DNA of 64,000 bases from Maribacter flavus (lineage in GTDB: Bacteria; Bacteroidota; Bacteroidia; Flavobacteriales; Flavobacteriaceae). This document shows positions 34,906-44,508 of the stretch, in pieces. Within the stretch, counting starts at the first letter, position 1; each line of letters opens with the position of its first letter. The translations under genes and the position numbers were made by a program. The stretch is taken from positions 186,001 to 250,000 of the forward strand of contig NZ_VUOE01000001.1 in assembly GCF_008386635.1 (NCBI RefSeq), given 5' to 3'. The notes beneath the pieces are model-generated. The model did no database searches. It was not told where the DNA came from and worked only from the letters and a program-made list of their open reading frames with translations.

Positions 34906-35904
34906 TCACGGAATTTGATTGAGAATCAATCCAGTACTTTTATGCATTTTGTTTTCTGAGTCTACAATGATTACCTCTGTATCCCCTAATTGGTTTACTA
35001 AGGCAAGTCCAGCATTGGTGCCCATTACCATAATGGCTGTGGCCAGGGCATCGCAAAGTTCAGCATTTTTGGAAAAAATTGAAACACTTTGTATTTGGTC
35101 ACTAATAGGGTAACCGGTTCTTGGATCTAGGATATCCTTATATTTTTCATTATTTATTAGTACGTATCTCTCCTTGTTTCCGGAGGTAGCCACGGAAGAT
35201 TCCACAATGGGCAGCCACGAAAATACCTTGGTCCTATTATTGGGATTTGCAACCCCTAACATCCATTTTTCCCCACTGGCCTTAGTGCCCCATGTTGTAA
35301 GATCCCCAGAGGCATTTATCATCCCTGCGATAACCTTTTTTGATACTAGCAAGTCCTTTGCCCTGTCAACGGCATATCCCTTTCCAATGGCCCCAAACGA
35401 AATCTTCATGCCTGGCTTTGTAAGGAACACTGTTAAATTATTTTCATCAAGACTAATGTCCCTATAATTGACCCTTGAAAGCCCTTTACTTATTTCTATA
35501 TGCGTTGGCTTAGCCGACATTGGCCCTTGAAAATCCCAAAGATTGTCCAAAGCGGCAAAGGAAATGTCAAAAGCACCATCTGTTATATCGGAGATTTGTT
35601 TGCAACGTTCTATCAGCTTAAAGAGCTCTAAGCTCACTTTTACTGGTTTGATACCTGCATTTTTATTGATTGCATGTGTTTCCGAGTTCTCGTCCCACGA
35701 AGAGATGAGCTTCTCTATACGTGCTATTTCACCAATTGCCTCCTGTATATTAATATAACCTAAATCCTCATTCGTGGAAACTACCGTAATCTCGAAAGGG
35801 CCTCCCATTAAAGTCACGGTCTGTTTCACCGTAATTAATTTCTTTTCCTGGCCATACAAGGAGCAAAAAACGAAAAAGGATAGAATGATTACTTGGAACC
35901 TCAT
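34906..35904 (-). CDS. apbE: FAD:protein FMN transferase (ApbE family), exported
   Basis: A 332-residue flavinyltransferase that attaches FMN to a Ser/Thr of target proteins outside the cytoplasm. A signal peptide (MRFQVIILSFFVFCSLYGQE) precedes it. The motifs KISFGAIGKGYAVDRA (FAD binding), MINASGDLTTWG (the divalent-metal/substrate site) and DPRTGYPI are diagnostic, and DALATAIMVMG matches the end of the domain. No lipobox is seen. The Rieske lipoprotein gene lies 169 bp upstream on the same strand and could be functionally linked. The target flavoprotein is not in the window. Confidence 0.92.
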   Translation of the reverse strand: MRFQVIILSFFVFCSLYGQEKKLITVKQTVTLMGGPFEITVVSTNEDLGYINIQEAIGEIARIEKLISSWDENSETHAINKNAGIKPVKVSLELFKLIERCKQISDITDGAFDISFAALDNLWDFQGPMSAKPTHIEISKGLSRVNYRDISLDENNLTVFLTKPGMKISFGAIGKGYAVDRAKDLLVSKKVIAGMINASGDLTTWGTKASGEKWMLGVANPNNRTKVFSWLPIVESSVATSGNKERYVLINNEKYKDILDPRTGYPISDQIQSVSIFSKNAELCDALATAIMVMGTNAGLALVNQLGDTEVIIVDSENKMHKSTGLILNQIP

Positions 35905-36073
35905 TTTTTCGCGTGTTTAGTTCGACTAAATTGCGCGGTGATTTTCCAAAAATTCGGACAAATTTTTGTTACTCGGCTTTCGTTTGAAAAACGATTGTAG
36001 GGGAAGTTTACTACTATTGGCAGTATTGGGGGAGCTGAATTCAATGGCTGTAAGAATTGGGACAAACAGTGTA

Positions 36074-36517
36074 TTACTCGAATACCCTTAAAATAGTACC
36101 ATCAAGTGATGTTTGATAAACCTTTAGGGGTCTTGTGGCCCTACCGTTTCCTGCATTTAAATTACTGCCATCTTGGGCAAATTGCGATCCATGAACGTCA
36201 CAATAAAATATTCCGCCGTTTTGGTTGATAAACCGTACCTCATCATACCCTTCATGGCTACACACCTGACTTGCAGCGACCAGTTCGCCCTGTAAATTTC
36301 TGGCAATGACCACCAAATTCTTGAGGATAAACCCTCCATTGGTAGCTAGATTGGCAGCTTCGGGAGCGTCTAAATCGATGGTAAAATCCACGTTGGTAGG
36401 CTCTTCAACGATATTTCCGTTTTCGCCGTTATCCTTGGAACAGCTCCCCAAGCAGGGAAACGTTATGGCGAATGCCGCTCCGGCACCCAAACTTTTTAAA
36501 AACTCCTTTCTTTGCAT
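36074..36517 (-). CDS. Rieske [2Fe-2S] lipoprotein
   Basis: A 147-residue protein. The start at MQRKEFLKSLGAGAAF is chosen; the longer frame has no signal. This N-terminus looks like a Tat-like or Sec lipoprotein signal, with the lipobox LGSC (about residue 25). The cluster is bound by CSHEG (CxH) and YCDVHGSQF (CxxH), about 18 residues apart, both complete. Such a single-domain exported Rieske protein probably transfers electrons at the periplasmic face. It lies 48 bp after the purM-like gene and 169 bp before apbE, which suggests a flavin-iron electron relay. The partner is unknown. Confidence 0.85.
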   Translation of the reverse strand: MQRKEFLKSLGAGAAFAITFPCLGSCSKDNGENGNIVEEPTNVDFTIDLDAPEAANLATNGGFILKNLVVIARNLQGELVAASQVCSHEGYDEVRFINQNGGIFYCDVHGSQFAQDGSNLNAGNGRATRPLKVYQTSLDGTILRVFE

Positions 36518-36565
36518 AGCCTGATATTTATAATACAAACGATCGTATCGGGCTATTCGTATGCC

Positions 36566-37744
36566 TTAATACTCGAAGATTCCAAATTGACTTTTTATGG
36601 TCAATTTCTTGGTCTGAGATGCGGCTACCCTTCCGACGATTTGGGCATCCACATTAAAACTTTGGGCAATGGAAATCAGGTCCTTCGCCGTTGTTTCATC
36701 GGTATATATTTCCAAACGGTGCCCACAATTGAACACCTGATACATTTCCTTCCAATCCGTGCCGGACTGCTCCTGAATCAATTTGAACAAAGGCGGAATA
36801 TCAAAAAGATTGTCCTTGATAATGTGTAGATTATCTATAAAATGAAGGATTTTTGTTTGGGCACCGCCACTGCAATGGACCATTCCGTGAATCTCCTTTT
36901 TACCATACCTGGACAAAATTTTCTTCACGATGGGCGCATAGGTTCTTGTAGGTGACAAAACCAATTTCCCTGCATCCAATGGGGACCCTTCAATACTGTC
37001 AGTGAGCTTTGCCTTTCCTGAGTACACCAAAGATTCGGGAACTTCATTATCATAACTTTCCGGATATTTTTCTGAAAGGTATTTGGCAAAAACATCGTGC
37101 CTTGCCGAAGTCAGTCCATTGCTGCCCATACCCCCATTGTATTCCTTTTCATACGTAGCCTGACCAAAGGATGCCAAACCAACGATTACATCGCCTTCCT
37201 GAATATTGGCATTGTCAATGACATGGTCCCTTTTTAATCTAGCAGTTACGGTGGAATCAACGATGATGGTCCGCACCAGATCACCAACATCCGCAGTTTC
37301 ACCGCCGGTTGATTTGATGGTGATACCAAAAGCTTCCAATTCGCGAATCAGTTCTTCGGAGCCGTTAATGATGGCCGATATGACCTCACCGGGAATCTTA
37401 TTCTTGTTCCTTCCAATTGTGGAAGAAAGCATGATATTGTCCGTAGCACCAACACATATCAAATCATCAATGTTCATGATGAGCGCATCCTGTGCAATAC
37501 CCTTCCAGACGGAAACATCCCCGGTCTCTTTCCAATACATATAGGCCAAGGAAGACTTTGTTCCCGCACCGTCCGCATGCATTACCAAACAGTAGTCTTC
37601 ATCGCCGGTCAGATAGTCGGGTACAATTTTGCAAAAGGCCTTTGGAAACAGGCCCTTATCGATGTTTTTAATGGCATTATGAACGTCTTCCTTGGAAGCG
37701 GAAACCCCGCGCTGGTTGTATCTTTCACTGTGGGATGAGGACAT
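36566..37744 (-). CDS. purM: Phosphoribosylformylglycinamidine cyclo-ligase (AIR synthase)
   Basis: A 392-residue ATP-dependent enzyme that closes the imidazole ring in purine synthesis. The start at MSSSHSERYNQRGVSAS is selected; the frame is open 18 codons further upstream but that part lacks family similarity. The substrate segments HADGAGTKSSLAYM, IKSTGGETADVGDLVRT and GLASFGQATYEKEYNGGMGSN are clear, with FGQATYEKEYNGG being typical. The C-terminal half includes VLSPTRTYAPIVKKIL and HCSGGAQTK. It is longer than the E. coli enzyme (345 residues), as in other Bacteroidetes. It lies 95 bp from glnN on the same strand. Confidence 0.88.
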   Translation of the reverse strand: MSSSHSERYNQRGVSASKEDVHNAIKNIDKGLFPKAFCKIVPDYLTGDEDYCLVMHADGAGTKSSLAYMYWKETGDVSVWKGIAQDALIMNIDDLICVGATDNIMLSSTIGRNKNKIPGEVISAIINGSEELIRELEAFGITIKSTGGETADVGDLVRTIIVDSTVTARLKRDHVIDNANIQEGDVIVGLASFGQATYEKEYNGGMGSNGLTSARHDVFAKYLSEKYPESYDNEVPESLVYSGKAKLTDSIEGSPLDAGKLVLSPTRTYAPIVKKILSRYGKKEIHGMVHCSGGAQTKILHFIDNLHIIKDNLFDIPPLFKLIQEQSGTDWKEMYQVFNCGHRLEIYTDETTAKDLISIAQSFNVDAQIVGRVAASQTKKLTIKSQFGIFEY

Positions 37745-37838
37745 CTTGATTTTATTTGTGGCAAAAATAGGGGAATTGAATTTAAAATCAACCTCCATAA
37801 AATTTCATATCCGCCTTTTTGTACCCGTAGCTTCAGGA

Positions 37839-40025
37839 TTATTTAATAAACAATAGCTCGCTATACTTGGTCAGTGGCCATAGTTGGTCCTCGATCAACT
37901 TTTCCAATTGATCGGCATGGCTTCGGATGCTATCAAAATAGGGTTTTACATCATTGCAGTACGCCTCCGCCATTTTCGCGGTATCCTTTATTTTATCGGC
38001 CTTATTCTGAGTATCGGTCAAAGTGTCCGTTGCCTTTTTCAAAGCGGAAATGTGTTGCCCTATTTCTTCGATCATGGAAAGCTGGGCTTCCGTAAATGCC
38101 TTGTGGGCAGCGCCATAGATTTCCTTTAATCCGGATACATTGGTAATCAATTTATTCTGATAGGCGATGGCCGATGGTATCACCGAATTGTATACCATAT
38201 CCCTGTACACATGTCCCTCGATCTGAAGGTGCATCACATAGGTCTCCAGTTCCACCTCCATTCTTGCCCCTAGTTCCACTTCGCTCATGACCTTCATCGA
38301 CTTGAACAAATCAACCGTACTCTTGGAGGCAAGTACATGGAGGGCATCCGGCGTATTTTTATTGTTGCTTAATTTTCGCTTTTTTGCCTCGTTCTCCCAA
38401 TCCTTGCTGTATCCATCACCATCAAAGCGGATTCTTTTACATGTCTTGATATACTCGCGCAATACATTGAAGATGGCCTCGTCCTTTTTAAGCCCCTTCT
38501 TGTCCAAAAGGATATCCACCTCCTTTTTAAAATCCTTGAGCTGTTTGGCCACTATAGTGTTCAAAACCGTCATTGGCTTGGCGCAGTTCGTTTTGGAACC
38601 CACACCCCTCATTTCAAACTTGTTCCCGGTAAACGCGAAGGGCGAGGTACGGTTACGGTCCGTATTGTCCAAAAGAATTTCCGGAATCTTGCCAACAACG
38701 TTCAGTTTAAGTTCCGTTTTCTCTTCTGGGGATAGCTTTCCTTGGGAAACGCCTTCCAGTTCGTCCAGAACGTTGCTTAATTGTTTTCCAATAAAAATTG
38801 AAAAAATAGCTGGCGGAGCCTCATTGGCACCCAAACGATGGTCGTTGCTCGCCGATGCAATGGAAGACCTCAATACTTCCTCATAGGTATCCACCGCCTT
38901 TATCGTATTCACAAAAAAGGTTAGGAACTGTAGGTTCTTCATGGGCGTAGAACCCGGACTCAATAAATTCACCCCCGTATCCGTAGCCAAGGACCAGTTG
39001 TTGTGCTTTCCGGAGCCATTTACACCTGCAAAAGGCTTTTCATGGAACAATACTTTCAAATGATGTCTGTCCGCAATTTTATCCATAACATCCATCAACA
39101 ATAGGTTATGGTCCACGGCCAAATTGGCCTCCTCAAAAACAGGGGCCAATTCAAACTGGTTTGGGGCAACTTCGTTGTGCCTGGTCTTCACCGGAATCCC
39201 CAATTTGGTGCACTCTTTTTCCAGATCGCTCATAAAACCCAATACCCTGCGTGGAATCACCCCAAAATAGTGATCGTCCAACTGTTGGCCCTTGGCCGCC
39301 GATACTCCCATTAGGGTTCGGCCGGTAATGATTATGTCGGGCCTAGAATGTGCCAATGCCTTATCGATTAAAAAGTACTCCTGCTCCCATCCTAAGGTAG
39401 CGTTCACTTTTGTGACGTTTTTATCAAAATACTTTGCCACGTTGGTCGCCGCTTCATCTACAGTACTCAATGCCCTTAACAAAGGTGCCTTATTATCCAA
39501 GGCCTCACCGGTGTACGATACAAAAATGGTGGGTATACACAGCGTTGTTCCATATATGAACGCGGGAGATGTAGGGTCCCATGCGGTATATCCCCTAGCT
39601 TCAAAAGTATTGCGGATACCACCACTTGGAAAGCTGGAAGCATCGGGCTCCTGTTGCACCAATTGTCCGCCACCGAACTTCTCCAAGGCCCTACCATCCA
39701 ACGTTAGATCGAAAAATGCATCGTGTTTTTCAGCTGTTGCACCGGTCAAAGGCTGAAACCAATGGGTATAATGGGTAGCTCCCATGGTTATTGCCCAACC
39801 TTTAATGGCCTCTGCAACCTGGTCAGCAATCTTACGGTTAATTTTGGAACCCGTAACAATGGCATCCTTCAAGCTCTCATAGGCATCCTTGGTCAAATAT
39901 TGAAGCATTTTGGCCTCATTGAAAACATTCAAACCAAAAATATCGGAACGTCTTCCTTTTTCCTCTACGGTAATGGCCTCTCTTTTTAGGCTCTGGACAA
40001 TGGCTTCAAATCTGGGTATGGACAT
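37839..40025 (-). CDS. glnN: Glutamine synthetase type III
   Basis: A 728-residue glutamine synthetase of the GSIII class, a dodecamer that forms glutamine from glutamate, ammonia and ATP. Typical GSIII segments are RSDIFGLNVFNEAKM, GATHYTHWFQPLTG, EQEYFLIDKAL (metal ligands), KTRHNEVAPNQFELAP, PFAGVNGSGKHNNWSL, GANEAPPAIFSI and NRTSPFAFTGNKFEMRGVGS. The C-terminal helical domain contains the long VSGLKEIYGAAHKAFTEAQ region. It is divergent from a second, different glutamine synthetase, with a 191-bp shared control region. purM and the Rieske gene lie downstream on the same strand. Confidence 0.95.
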   Translation of the reverse strand: MSIPRFEAIVQSLKREAITVEEKGRRSDIFGLNVFNEAKMLQYLTKDAYESLKDAIVTGSKINRKIADQVAEAIKGWAITMGATHYTHWFQPLTGATAEKHDAFFDLTLDGRALEKFGGGQLVQQEPDASSFPSGGIRNTFEARGYTAWDPTSPAFIYGTTLCIPTIFVSYTGEALDNKAPLLRALSTVDEAATNVAKYFDKNVTKVNATLGWEQEYFLIDKALAHSRPDIIITGRTLMGVSAAKGQQLDDHYFGVIPRRVLGFMSDLEKECTKLGIPVKTRHNEVAPNQFELAPVFEEANLAVDHNLLLMDVMDKIADRHHLKVLFHEKPFAGVNGSGKHNNWSLATDTGVNLLSPGSTPMKNLQFLTFFVNTIKAVDTYEEVLRSSIASASNDHRLGANEAPPAIFSIFIGKQLSNVLDELEGVSQGKLSPEEKTELKLNVVGKIPEILLDNTDRNRTSPFAFTGNKFEMRGVGSKTNCAKPMTVLNTIVAKQLKDFKKEVDILLDKKGLKKDEAIFNVLREYIKTCKRIRFDGDGYSKDWENEAKKRKLSNNKNTPDALHVLASKSTVDLFKSMKVMSEVELGARMEVELETYVMHLQIEGHVYRDMVYNSVIPSAIAYQNKLITNVSGLKEIYGAAHKAFTEAQLSMIEEIGQHISALKKATDTLTDTQNKADKIKDTAKMAEAYCNDVKPYFDSIRSHADQLEKLIEDQLWPLTKYSELLFIK

Positions 40026-40048
40026 GTTATAGTAAATTATTAATTCGA

Positions 40049-40179
40049 CAAATTTAAGTGCAAAAAATATTTATTTGACAAAATACCCGATAAAAATTAG
40101 GGGTATCATATTATTTATTGAAATCTTGGAGATTTAACCCCCAAAAAATACCTAGATACCTGAAAAAAACATATTTTTG
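40049..40179. promoter_or_regulatory. Shared divergent promoter region of the two glutamine synthetases with inverted GGGGTWA repeat
   Basis: For the plus-strand gene, TATTTTTG (40172-40179) is a perfect TAnnTTTG -7 box with no TTTG -33 partner. A GGGG run at 40100-40103 and a CCCCC run at 40138-40142 give an inverted GGGGTWA repeat with centres about 38 bases apart. The C-run begins 34 bases before the -7 box. For glnN on the minus strand, TAAATTTG (40056-40049) with TTTG (40082-40079) 22 bases upstream is a possible promoter. The plus-strand arrangement matches the P-II/amt promoter. Confidence 0.55.
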
Positions 40180-40216
40180 GTCGTCTTTTTAAATTGTAAT
40201 ATAACTACCAATAATT

Positions 40217-41233
40217 ATGAGCAAGATTAAATTAGAATACATTTGGTTGGATGGATACTACCCAACTCAAAACATGAGAAGCAAGACCAAGGTGGTCAAC
40301 AAATTTGGCGGAAAATTGGAAGACTGTCCAATGTGGTCCTTTGATGGTAGTTCCACGAGACAGGCAGAAGGAGGATCTTCGGATTGTTTGTTAAAACCCG
40401 TAGCCTTGTTTCCGGACCCGGCAAGAAAAGATGGTTGGTTGGTAATGACGGAAGTTCTAAATGCTGACGGTACCCCTCATGAGTCAAACGGTAGGGCCAC
40501 TATAGATGATGATGATAACGACTTCTGGTTTGGTTTTGAGCAGGAATATTTTATTATGGACACCCACACACAACTGCCATTGGGCTTTCCAATAGGTGGT
40601 TATCCCGCACCCCAAGGTCTATACTATTGCTCCGTAGGTGGAAAGAACACACATGGAAGGGATATTGTTGAGGAGCATGCCGATCTTTGTATCGCGGCCG
40701 GTATCAACTTTGAAGGTATCAACCAAGAGGTTGCGTGTGGACAATGGGAATTCCAATTGTTTGCCAAGGGAGCCAAAAAAGCAGGTGACGAGCTTTGGGT
40801 TGCCCGATATTTATTAGACCGTCTTACCGAATCCTACGGATATTACATTGAATACCACCCAAAACCATTGGGCAAGGACATGGACTGGAACGGTTCTGGT
40901 ATGCACGCCAACTTCTCCAATACTACATTGAGAACTGCCGGTTCAAAAGAAGTGTACGAGAAAATATGTGAGGCCTTTAGACCTGTGGTTAAGGAGCATA
41001 TTGAGGTGTATGGCGAGTTCAACGACCAGCGTTTGACCGGTAAGCATGAAACTGCTTCCATCAACGATTTCAGTTATGGAATCTCTGACCGTGGGGCTTC
41101 GATCCGTATTCCTATTGCAACCGTGGAAAGTGGTTGGAAAGGATGGTTGGAAGACAGACGTCCGGCTTCAAACGGTGACCCATACAAAATTGCAGGAAGA
41201 ATCGTTAAGACCGTGAAGTCTGCGAAAGTTTAA
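40217..41233 (+). CDS. Glutamine synthetase type II-like (eukaryote-type, beta-grasp domain)
   Basis: A 338-residue glutamine synthetase of the short GSII class, a decamer in other organisms. Active-site segments are EYIWLDGY, MWSFDGSSTRQAEGGSSD, FGFEQEYFIMD (metal ligands), GINQEVACGQWEFQ, GKDMDWNGSGMHANFS, HETASINDFSYGISDRGASIRIP and the C-terminal EDRRPASNGDPY with the binding arginines. It is compact, lacking the long GSI C-terminal domain. Having both GSII and GSIII in divergent orientation suggests that the two are used under different nitrogen conditions. The promoter has the same inverted motif as P-II/amt. A terminator follows. Confidence 0.95.
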   Translation: MSKIKLEYIWLDGYYPTQNMRSKTKVVNKFGGKLEDCPMWSFDGSSTRQAEGGSSDCLLKPVALFPDPARKDGWLVMTEVLNADGTPHESNGRATIDDDDNDFWFGFEQEYFIMDTHTQLPLGFPIGGYPAPQGLYYCSVGGKNTHGRDIVEEHADLCIAAGINFEGINQEVACGQWEFQLFAKGAKKAGDELWVARYLLDRLTESYGYYIEYHPKPLGKDMDWNGSGMHANFSNTTLRTAGSKEVYEKICEAFRPVVKEHIEVYGEFNDQRLTGKHETASINDFSYGISDRGASIRIPIATVESGWKGWLEDRRPASNGDPYKIAGRIVKTVKSAKV

Positions 41234-41261
41234 AAAAGTAAAAATTAATTGTTGATAAGAA

Positions 41262-41290
41262 AGGCCTCGAATTTTTCGAGGCTTTTTTAG
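41262..41290. terminator. Bidirectional terminator between glutamine synthetase and the CarboxypepD_reg-like genes
   Basis: GCCTCGAA (41264-41271) and TTCGAGGC (41275-41282) form an 8-bp perfect stem with a TTT loop, followed by TTTTTT. It overlaps the 3' end of the convergent gene. Confidence 0.85.
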
Positions 41291-42906
41291 TTTTGGATGG
41301 TGGGAAGCGGCGTGTTCATCCAGTAGTTCCCCTCCAAGTAATCTCTTAAGACGGGTTGTTTTGGACTATCCAAAGGCAAATTTTTTGCCATTTCTTCATT
41401 TTCAGAAATCAACTGATGGCCCAGAGTGGCTTCCTGCACAAAGAACTCCCTATACTGGTGAATGTATTCCCATTTTCGCTCGTCGAGTTTATTGCCCAAG
41501 CTGTCCTTAATATCCCTATAACTATATTTTACATCAGCGACCTGCAAATTATCCCTTTCCAAAAACAATCCTTTAAACAACTGTTCTGCCCGCTCGTAAC
41601 CAACATGGGGACAAACAATAAAAGTGCGCTCGTCTTCCTGAAACCAGAATTCCTTAATCGGTACAGCATCATTCCTATAACTAACTTTAAAATCCCGTGT
41701 TCTTATTTTATCCAACTCTGCCGGTACTTTATTTACTTGAATCTTAAAGGACTTATCTTCTAAATTTATAACGAATTTGGATTTGAATTCCGCCGGCCTT
41801 TGCACCAAAACTTTATTATAGAAAGAAATATAGCTCAGGAACATTTTATTGGCCTGGCCACGGGCATATTCTGATTGGATATGATACAAAAGTTCCCCGT
41901 TCATCTTGTTGAAACCATCTGAGAAACGCTCATCGGCGTTCACGGCGCTACTCCTATCCCCAGGTTTTTTTCGTTTGTATAGATAGTAGTTGAGCTTGTG
42001 TATGGCATAATCATCTTTATTTATATGGATGGTGCCCTCTGCCCTATAATCATTATTCCTAAAACCAAATATTATCTCATAAATCTGTTGTGATTTATAA
42101 TTGGTAGTTCGCTGCAGCCTGAAATTGTGGCTTTCCACAAAGTCTGTCCGTAAATCATTTATGAAGGAGAATGACTCTAAACCGTAATTCCTTATGGCGT
42201 CATGAATGCTCAAGGTTATGAATTCATTGCCACCATCGTTGACCATTTTGGCACTTGGTACAATTTTATTTTGTCTTTCATAATCGTAAGGCTGTTTGGC
42301 AAAGGAATCTACTACAAAATCTGTATTTAGGCCAAAAGACAACAACTGATAACTATTGCCAAAGTTATCGTGAACGTCAAAACCCTTGTCATTGACCTTA
42401 ATGAGTGCTTCGCTAAGATTTATATAGTTTTTGTCCTTAACCTGATAATCGCGGTAATACCCCACAAGACCAAAAGCATTTTGTGGATAGTTCTGGGGAA
42501 TACTATTTATCGCAATTTTTACAATCTGTTTTGCACTCAACTTTTTTATCTCCGCTGACACCACCGCTTCCTGAAGCTCAAAGGCACTGGGCTTGAGTGG
42601 AACAATGTTTACCTCATTTTCCATTAAAGTACTTAGCTCAACAAGGAGGGTTTGGTAACCAAGACAGGATATCTCAAGAACCTCACCAATCTCCTTAAAT
42701 TCAAGGGGTACTTTAAAAGTACCATCAACATTGCTAGTGACACCCACGGCTTTATCCCTGATTCTAATCGTAGCAAAAGGGATGGCCTCATTTTTTTCAG
42801 TATCTACCAACTGTCCTATAATATAACCCACATCTTGGCCAACGGCATTGGTGATTCCATAAAGCAGAGAAAAGACCAATAAAACCAATTTGTATGTTCG
42901 TATCAT
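41287..42906 (-). CDS. CarboxypepD_reg-like surface protein, paralogue A
   Basis: A 539-residue exported protein; the start at MIRTYKLVLLVFSLLYG is chosen because it forms the signal peptide. A CarboxypepD_reg-like domain follows (about 22-110) with GQLVDTEKNEAIPFATI and GVTSNVDGTFKVPL. A long domain of unknown fold follows, with KLSAKQIVKIAINSIPQNYP, GYYRDYQVKDKNYIN, FITLSIHDAIRNYGLESF and YIHQYREFFVQE, and the protein ends YWMNTPLPTIQN. It is the third and most diverged of three tandem paralogues. The gap from paralogue B is 5 bp. No membrane helix other than the signal peptide is seen. The role is unknown; these proteins are typical of Bacteroidetes surfaces. Confidence 0.75.
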   Translation of the reverse strand: MIRTYKLVLLVFSLLYGITNAVGQDVGYIIGQLVDTEKNEAIPFATIRIRDKAVGVTSNVDGTFKVPLEFKEIGEVLEISCLGYQTLLVELSTLMENEVNIVPLKPSAFELQEAVVSAEIKKLSAKQIVKIAINSIPQNYPQNAFGLVGYYRDYQVKDKNYINLSEALIKVNDKGFDVHDNFGNSYQLLSFGLNTDFVVDSFAKQPYDYERQNKIVPSAKMVNDGGNEFITLSIHDAIRNYGLESFSFINDLRTDFVESHNFRLQRTTNYKSQQIYEIIFGFRNNDYRAEGTIHINKDDYAIHKLNYYLYKRKKPGDRSSAVNADERFSDGFNKMNGELLYHIQSEYARGQANKMFLSYISFYNKVLVQRPAEFKSKFVINLEDKSFKIQVNKVPAELDKIRTRDFKVSYRNDAVPIKEFWFQEDERTFIVCPHVGYERAEQLFKGLFLERDNLQVADVKYSYRDIKDSLGNKLDERKWEYIHQYREFFVQEATLGHQLISENEEMAKNLPLDSPKQPVLRDYLEGNYWMNTPLPTIQN

Positions 42907-42911
42907 AGCAA

Positions 42912-44504
42912 TTAATTTATAGATTTCTTTAGCGGCGTATTCATCCAATAGTAATCACCATTTGCTGGTTCATCCATGGGCTGTTCCCCAAACAAAGGCA
43001 TGGCTTTGTCCATAAATAAACCATCAAAAGGGGCCCTGTTATCCGGTTTTACCTCTTGGACAAAAAACTCACGGTATTGCTCATATTCTGGAGCCGTCCA
43101 TTTATTCACGAGATTACCCAAGGTATCTCTCACATTGGAGACCTTTATGCTCACAAGTTCATTCAGGTCCTTTTCCTTTTTTACTGCATCTAAAATTTCA
43201 CCGAATATCTCATATTTTTTCTCATCAATAAGTGCAGGAATCAAATAGATTTTATTCTTAAGTCTTTTGATAGTTCTGATTTTTACTCTTCTGTTTTTAA
43301 ATTCAACATCGTAATTTTTCAGATCCATAGCTAATTCCTCTAGGGGCCGAGTATTATATTCTACCGTAAAGCATTGCTCATCAAAATCAACAGCATAATC
43401 GTCCACCCGAAACACGGGCGGCACATTCAAAATAAAGGTATTATGGAAAGAAATATAGTTTAAGTACATATTGCCATCTTGACTATTATACTCCGTAGTA
43501 ATATCAAATATGGGTTTTTGGAAATGGCCATGCTTGTTGCGCTTTTTATCATCACCCTTCTTTTTTTCATCGTACATGGTGTATTCCAATCTATGGATGG
43601 CAAAATCGAATTTTGAAATATAGATTGTACCGTTTGCCCTGTAATTGGGGAAAAAAATCCAGAATTTTATGGTGTACAGTTCGTTACCGTCCTTGGTAGT
43701 ATCGGCCCCTCTTAGAAAGTAATGGTTTTTCGTGAAATCGGTTTTCATCGTTCCTATGAAATCATAGGACCCCACGTTGAAATTACGAATTGCGTCATGA
43801 ATCCTAAGGATTCTAAATTCGTTTCCTCCATGGGCATCCAAGCGAGCCTTTTCTATTACCTTGCTCAAAGACTTGTAATTATATGATTGTCTTGCCGATG
43901 AATCTTGGGGAAAGTCGGTATTTGTGGACCATTGGTATATCAAGGATTCTGTATTTGAATCATCTAATTGATCGAAACCTTGGTCGAAGACCTCGAAAAT
44001 GCCTTCATTTAAATTTAGATAGGTACTATCTTTATACTGGTAGTCACGGTAATATCCTACTAATGAAAAGGAAGTAGCAGGATAATTGTTGGGTATGGCA
44101 TCAATGGCCTTTTGAACGATTTGTTTGGCATTTAGGTTTCTGAAACGCTTTCCCTTTGCTTTGACTACAGCTTCTGAAAGTTCCAATACCCCAGCTTCCA
44201 AATAAATAATGTTGATGTCACTGGGTGACAATTGCTGCAATCCATACTCTTTTTTAGTATAGCCCATGGAGGTAATCGCAATGGACTCCCCGGCCTCCCT
44301 AAATTCCAAGGGCAAACGGAAACCCCCATCCATGTTCGTAATGACCCCTTTGGCCTTTCCCAAAATACGAACGGTAGCGAACACAACAGGTTCACCTGTA
44401 TTTTTATCCAGTACCTTGCCGCGTAGAAATTCTTGGTCTTGAGCAACTAATAAAACAGTGTTCAACAGCCATAAAATGAATATTAAATGGACCTTGGACA
44501 TCAT
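42912..44504 (-). CDS. CarboxypepD_reg-like surface protein, paralogue B
   Basis: A 530-residue exported protein with signal MSKVHLIFILWLLNTVLLVAQ. The CarboxypepD_reg-like domain has GKVLDKNTGEPVVFATVRI and GVITNMDGGFRLPLEFREA, and the second domain has NAKQIVQKAIDAIPNNYP, GYYRDYQYKDSTYLNL, LRIHDAIRNFNVGSYDF and EYEQYREFFVQE. It ends DYYWMNTPLKKS. It is most similar to paralogue C; in the N-terminal domain the two share a 35-base stretch of identical DNA. It probably arose by recent tandem duplication. It may be translated with paralogue C, from which it is separated by four bases. Confidence 0.78.
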   Translation of the reverse strand: MMSKVHLIFILWLLNTVLLVAQDQEFLRGKVLDKNTGEPVVFATVRILGKAKGVITNMDGGFRLPLEFREAGESIAITSMGYTKKEYGLQQLSPSDINIIYLEAGVLELSEAVVKAKGKRFRNLNAKQIVQKAIDAIPNNYPATSFSLVGYYRDYQYKDSTYLNLNEGIFEVFDQGFDQLDDSNTESLIYQWSTNTDFPQDSSARQSYNYKSLSKVIEKARLDAHGGNEFRILRIHDAIRNFNVGSYDFIGTMKTDFTKNHYFLRGADTTKDGNELYTIKFWIFFPNYRANGTIYISKFDFAIHRLEYTMYDEKKKGDDKKRNKHGHFQKPIFDITTEYNSQDGNMYLNYISFHNTFILNVPPVFRVDDYAVDFDEQCFTVEYNTRPLEELAMDLKNYDVEFKNRRVKIRTIKRLKNKIYLIPALIDEKKYEIFGEILDAVKKEKDLNELVSIKVSNVRDTLGNLVNKWTAPEYEQYREFFVQEVKPDNRAPFDGLFMDKAMPLFGEQPMDEPANGDYYWMNTPLKKSIN

Positions 44505-44508
44505 ATTA

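Noticed and set aside
38287..38886. Plus-strand frame of 199 codons
   Set aside because: It is antisense to glutamine synthetase III, rich in Ser and Leu from complementary codons, and has no family resemblance.
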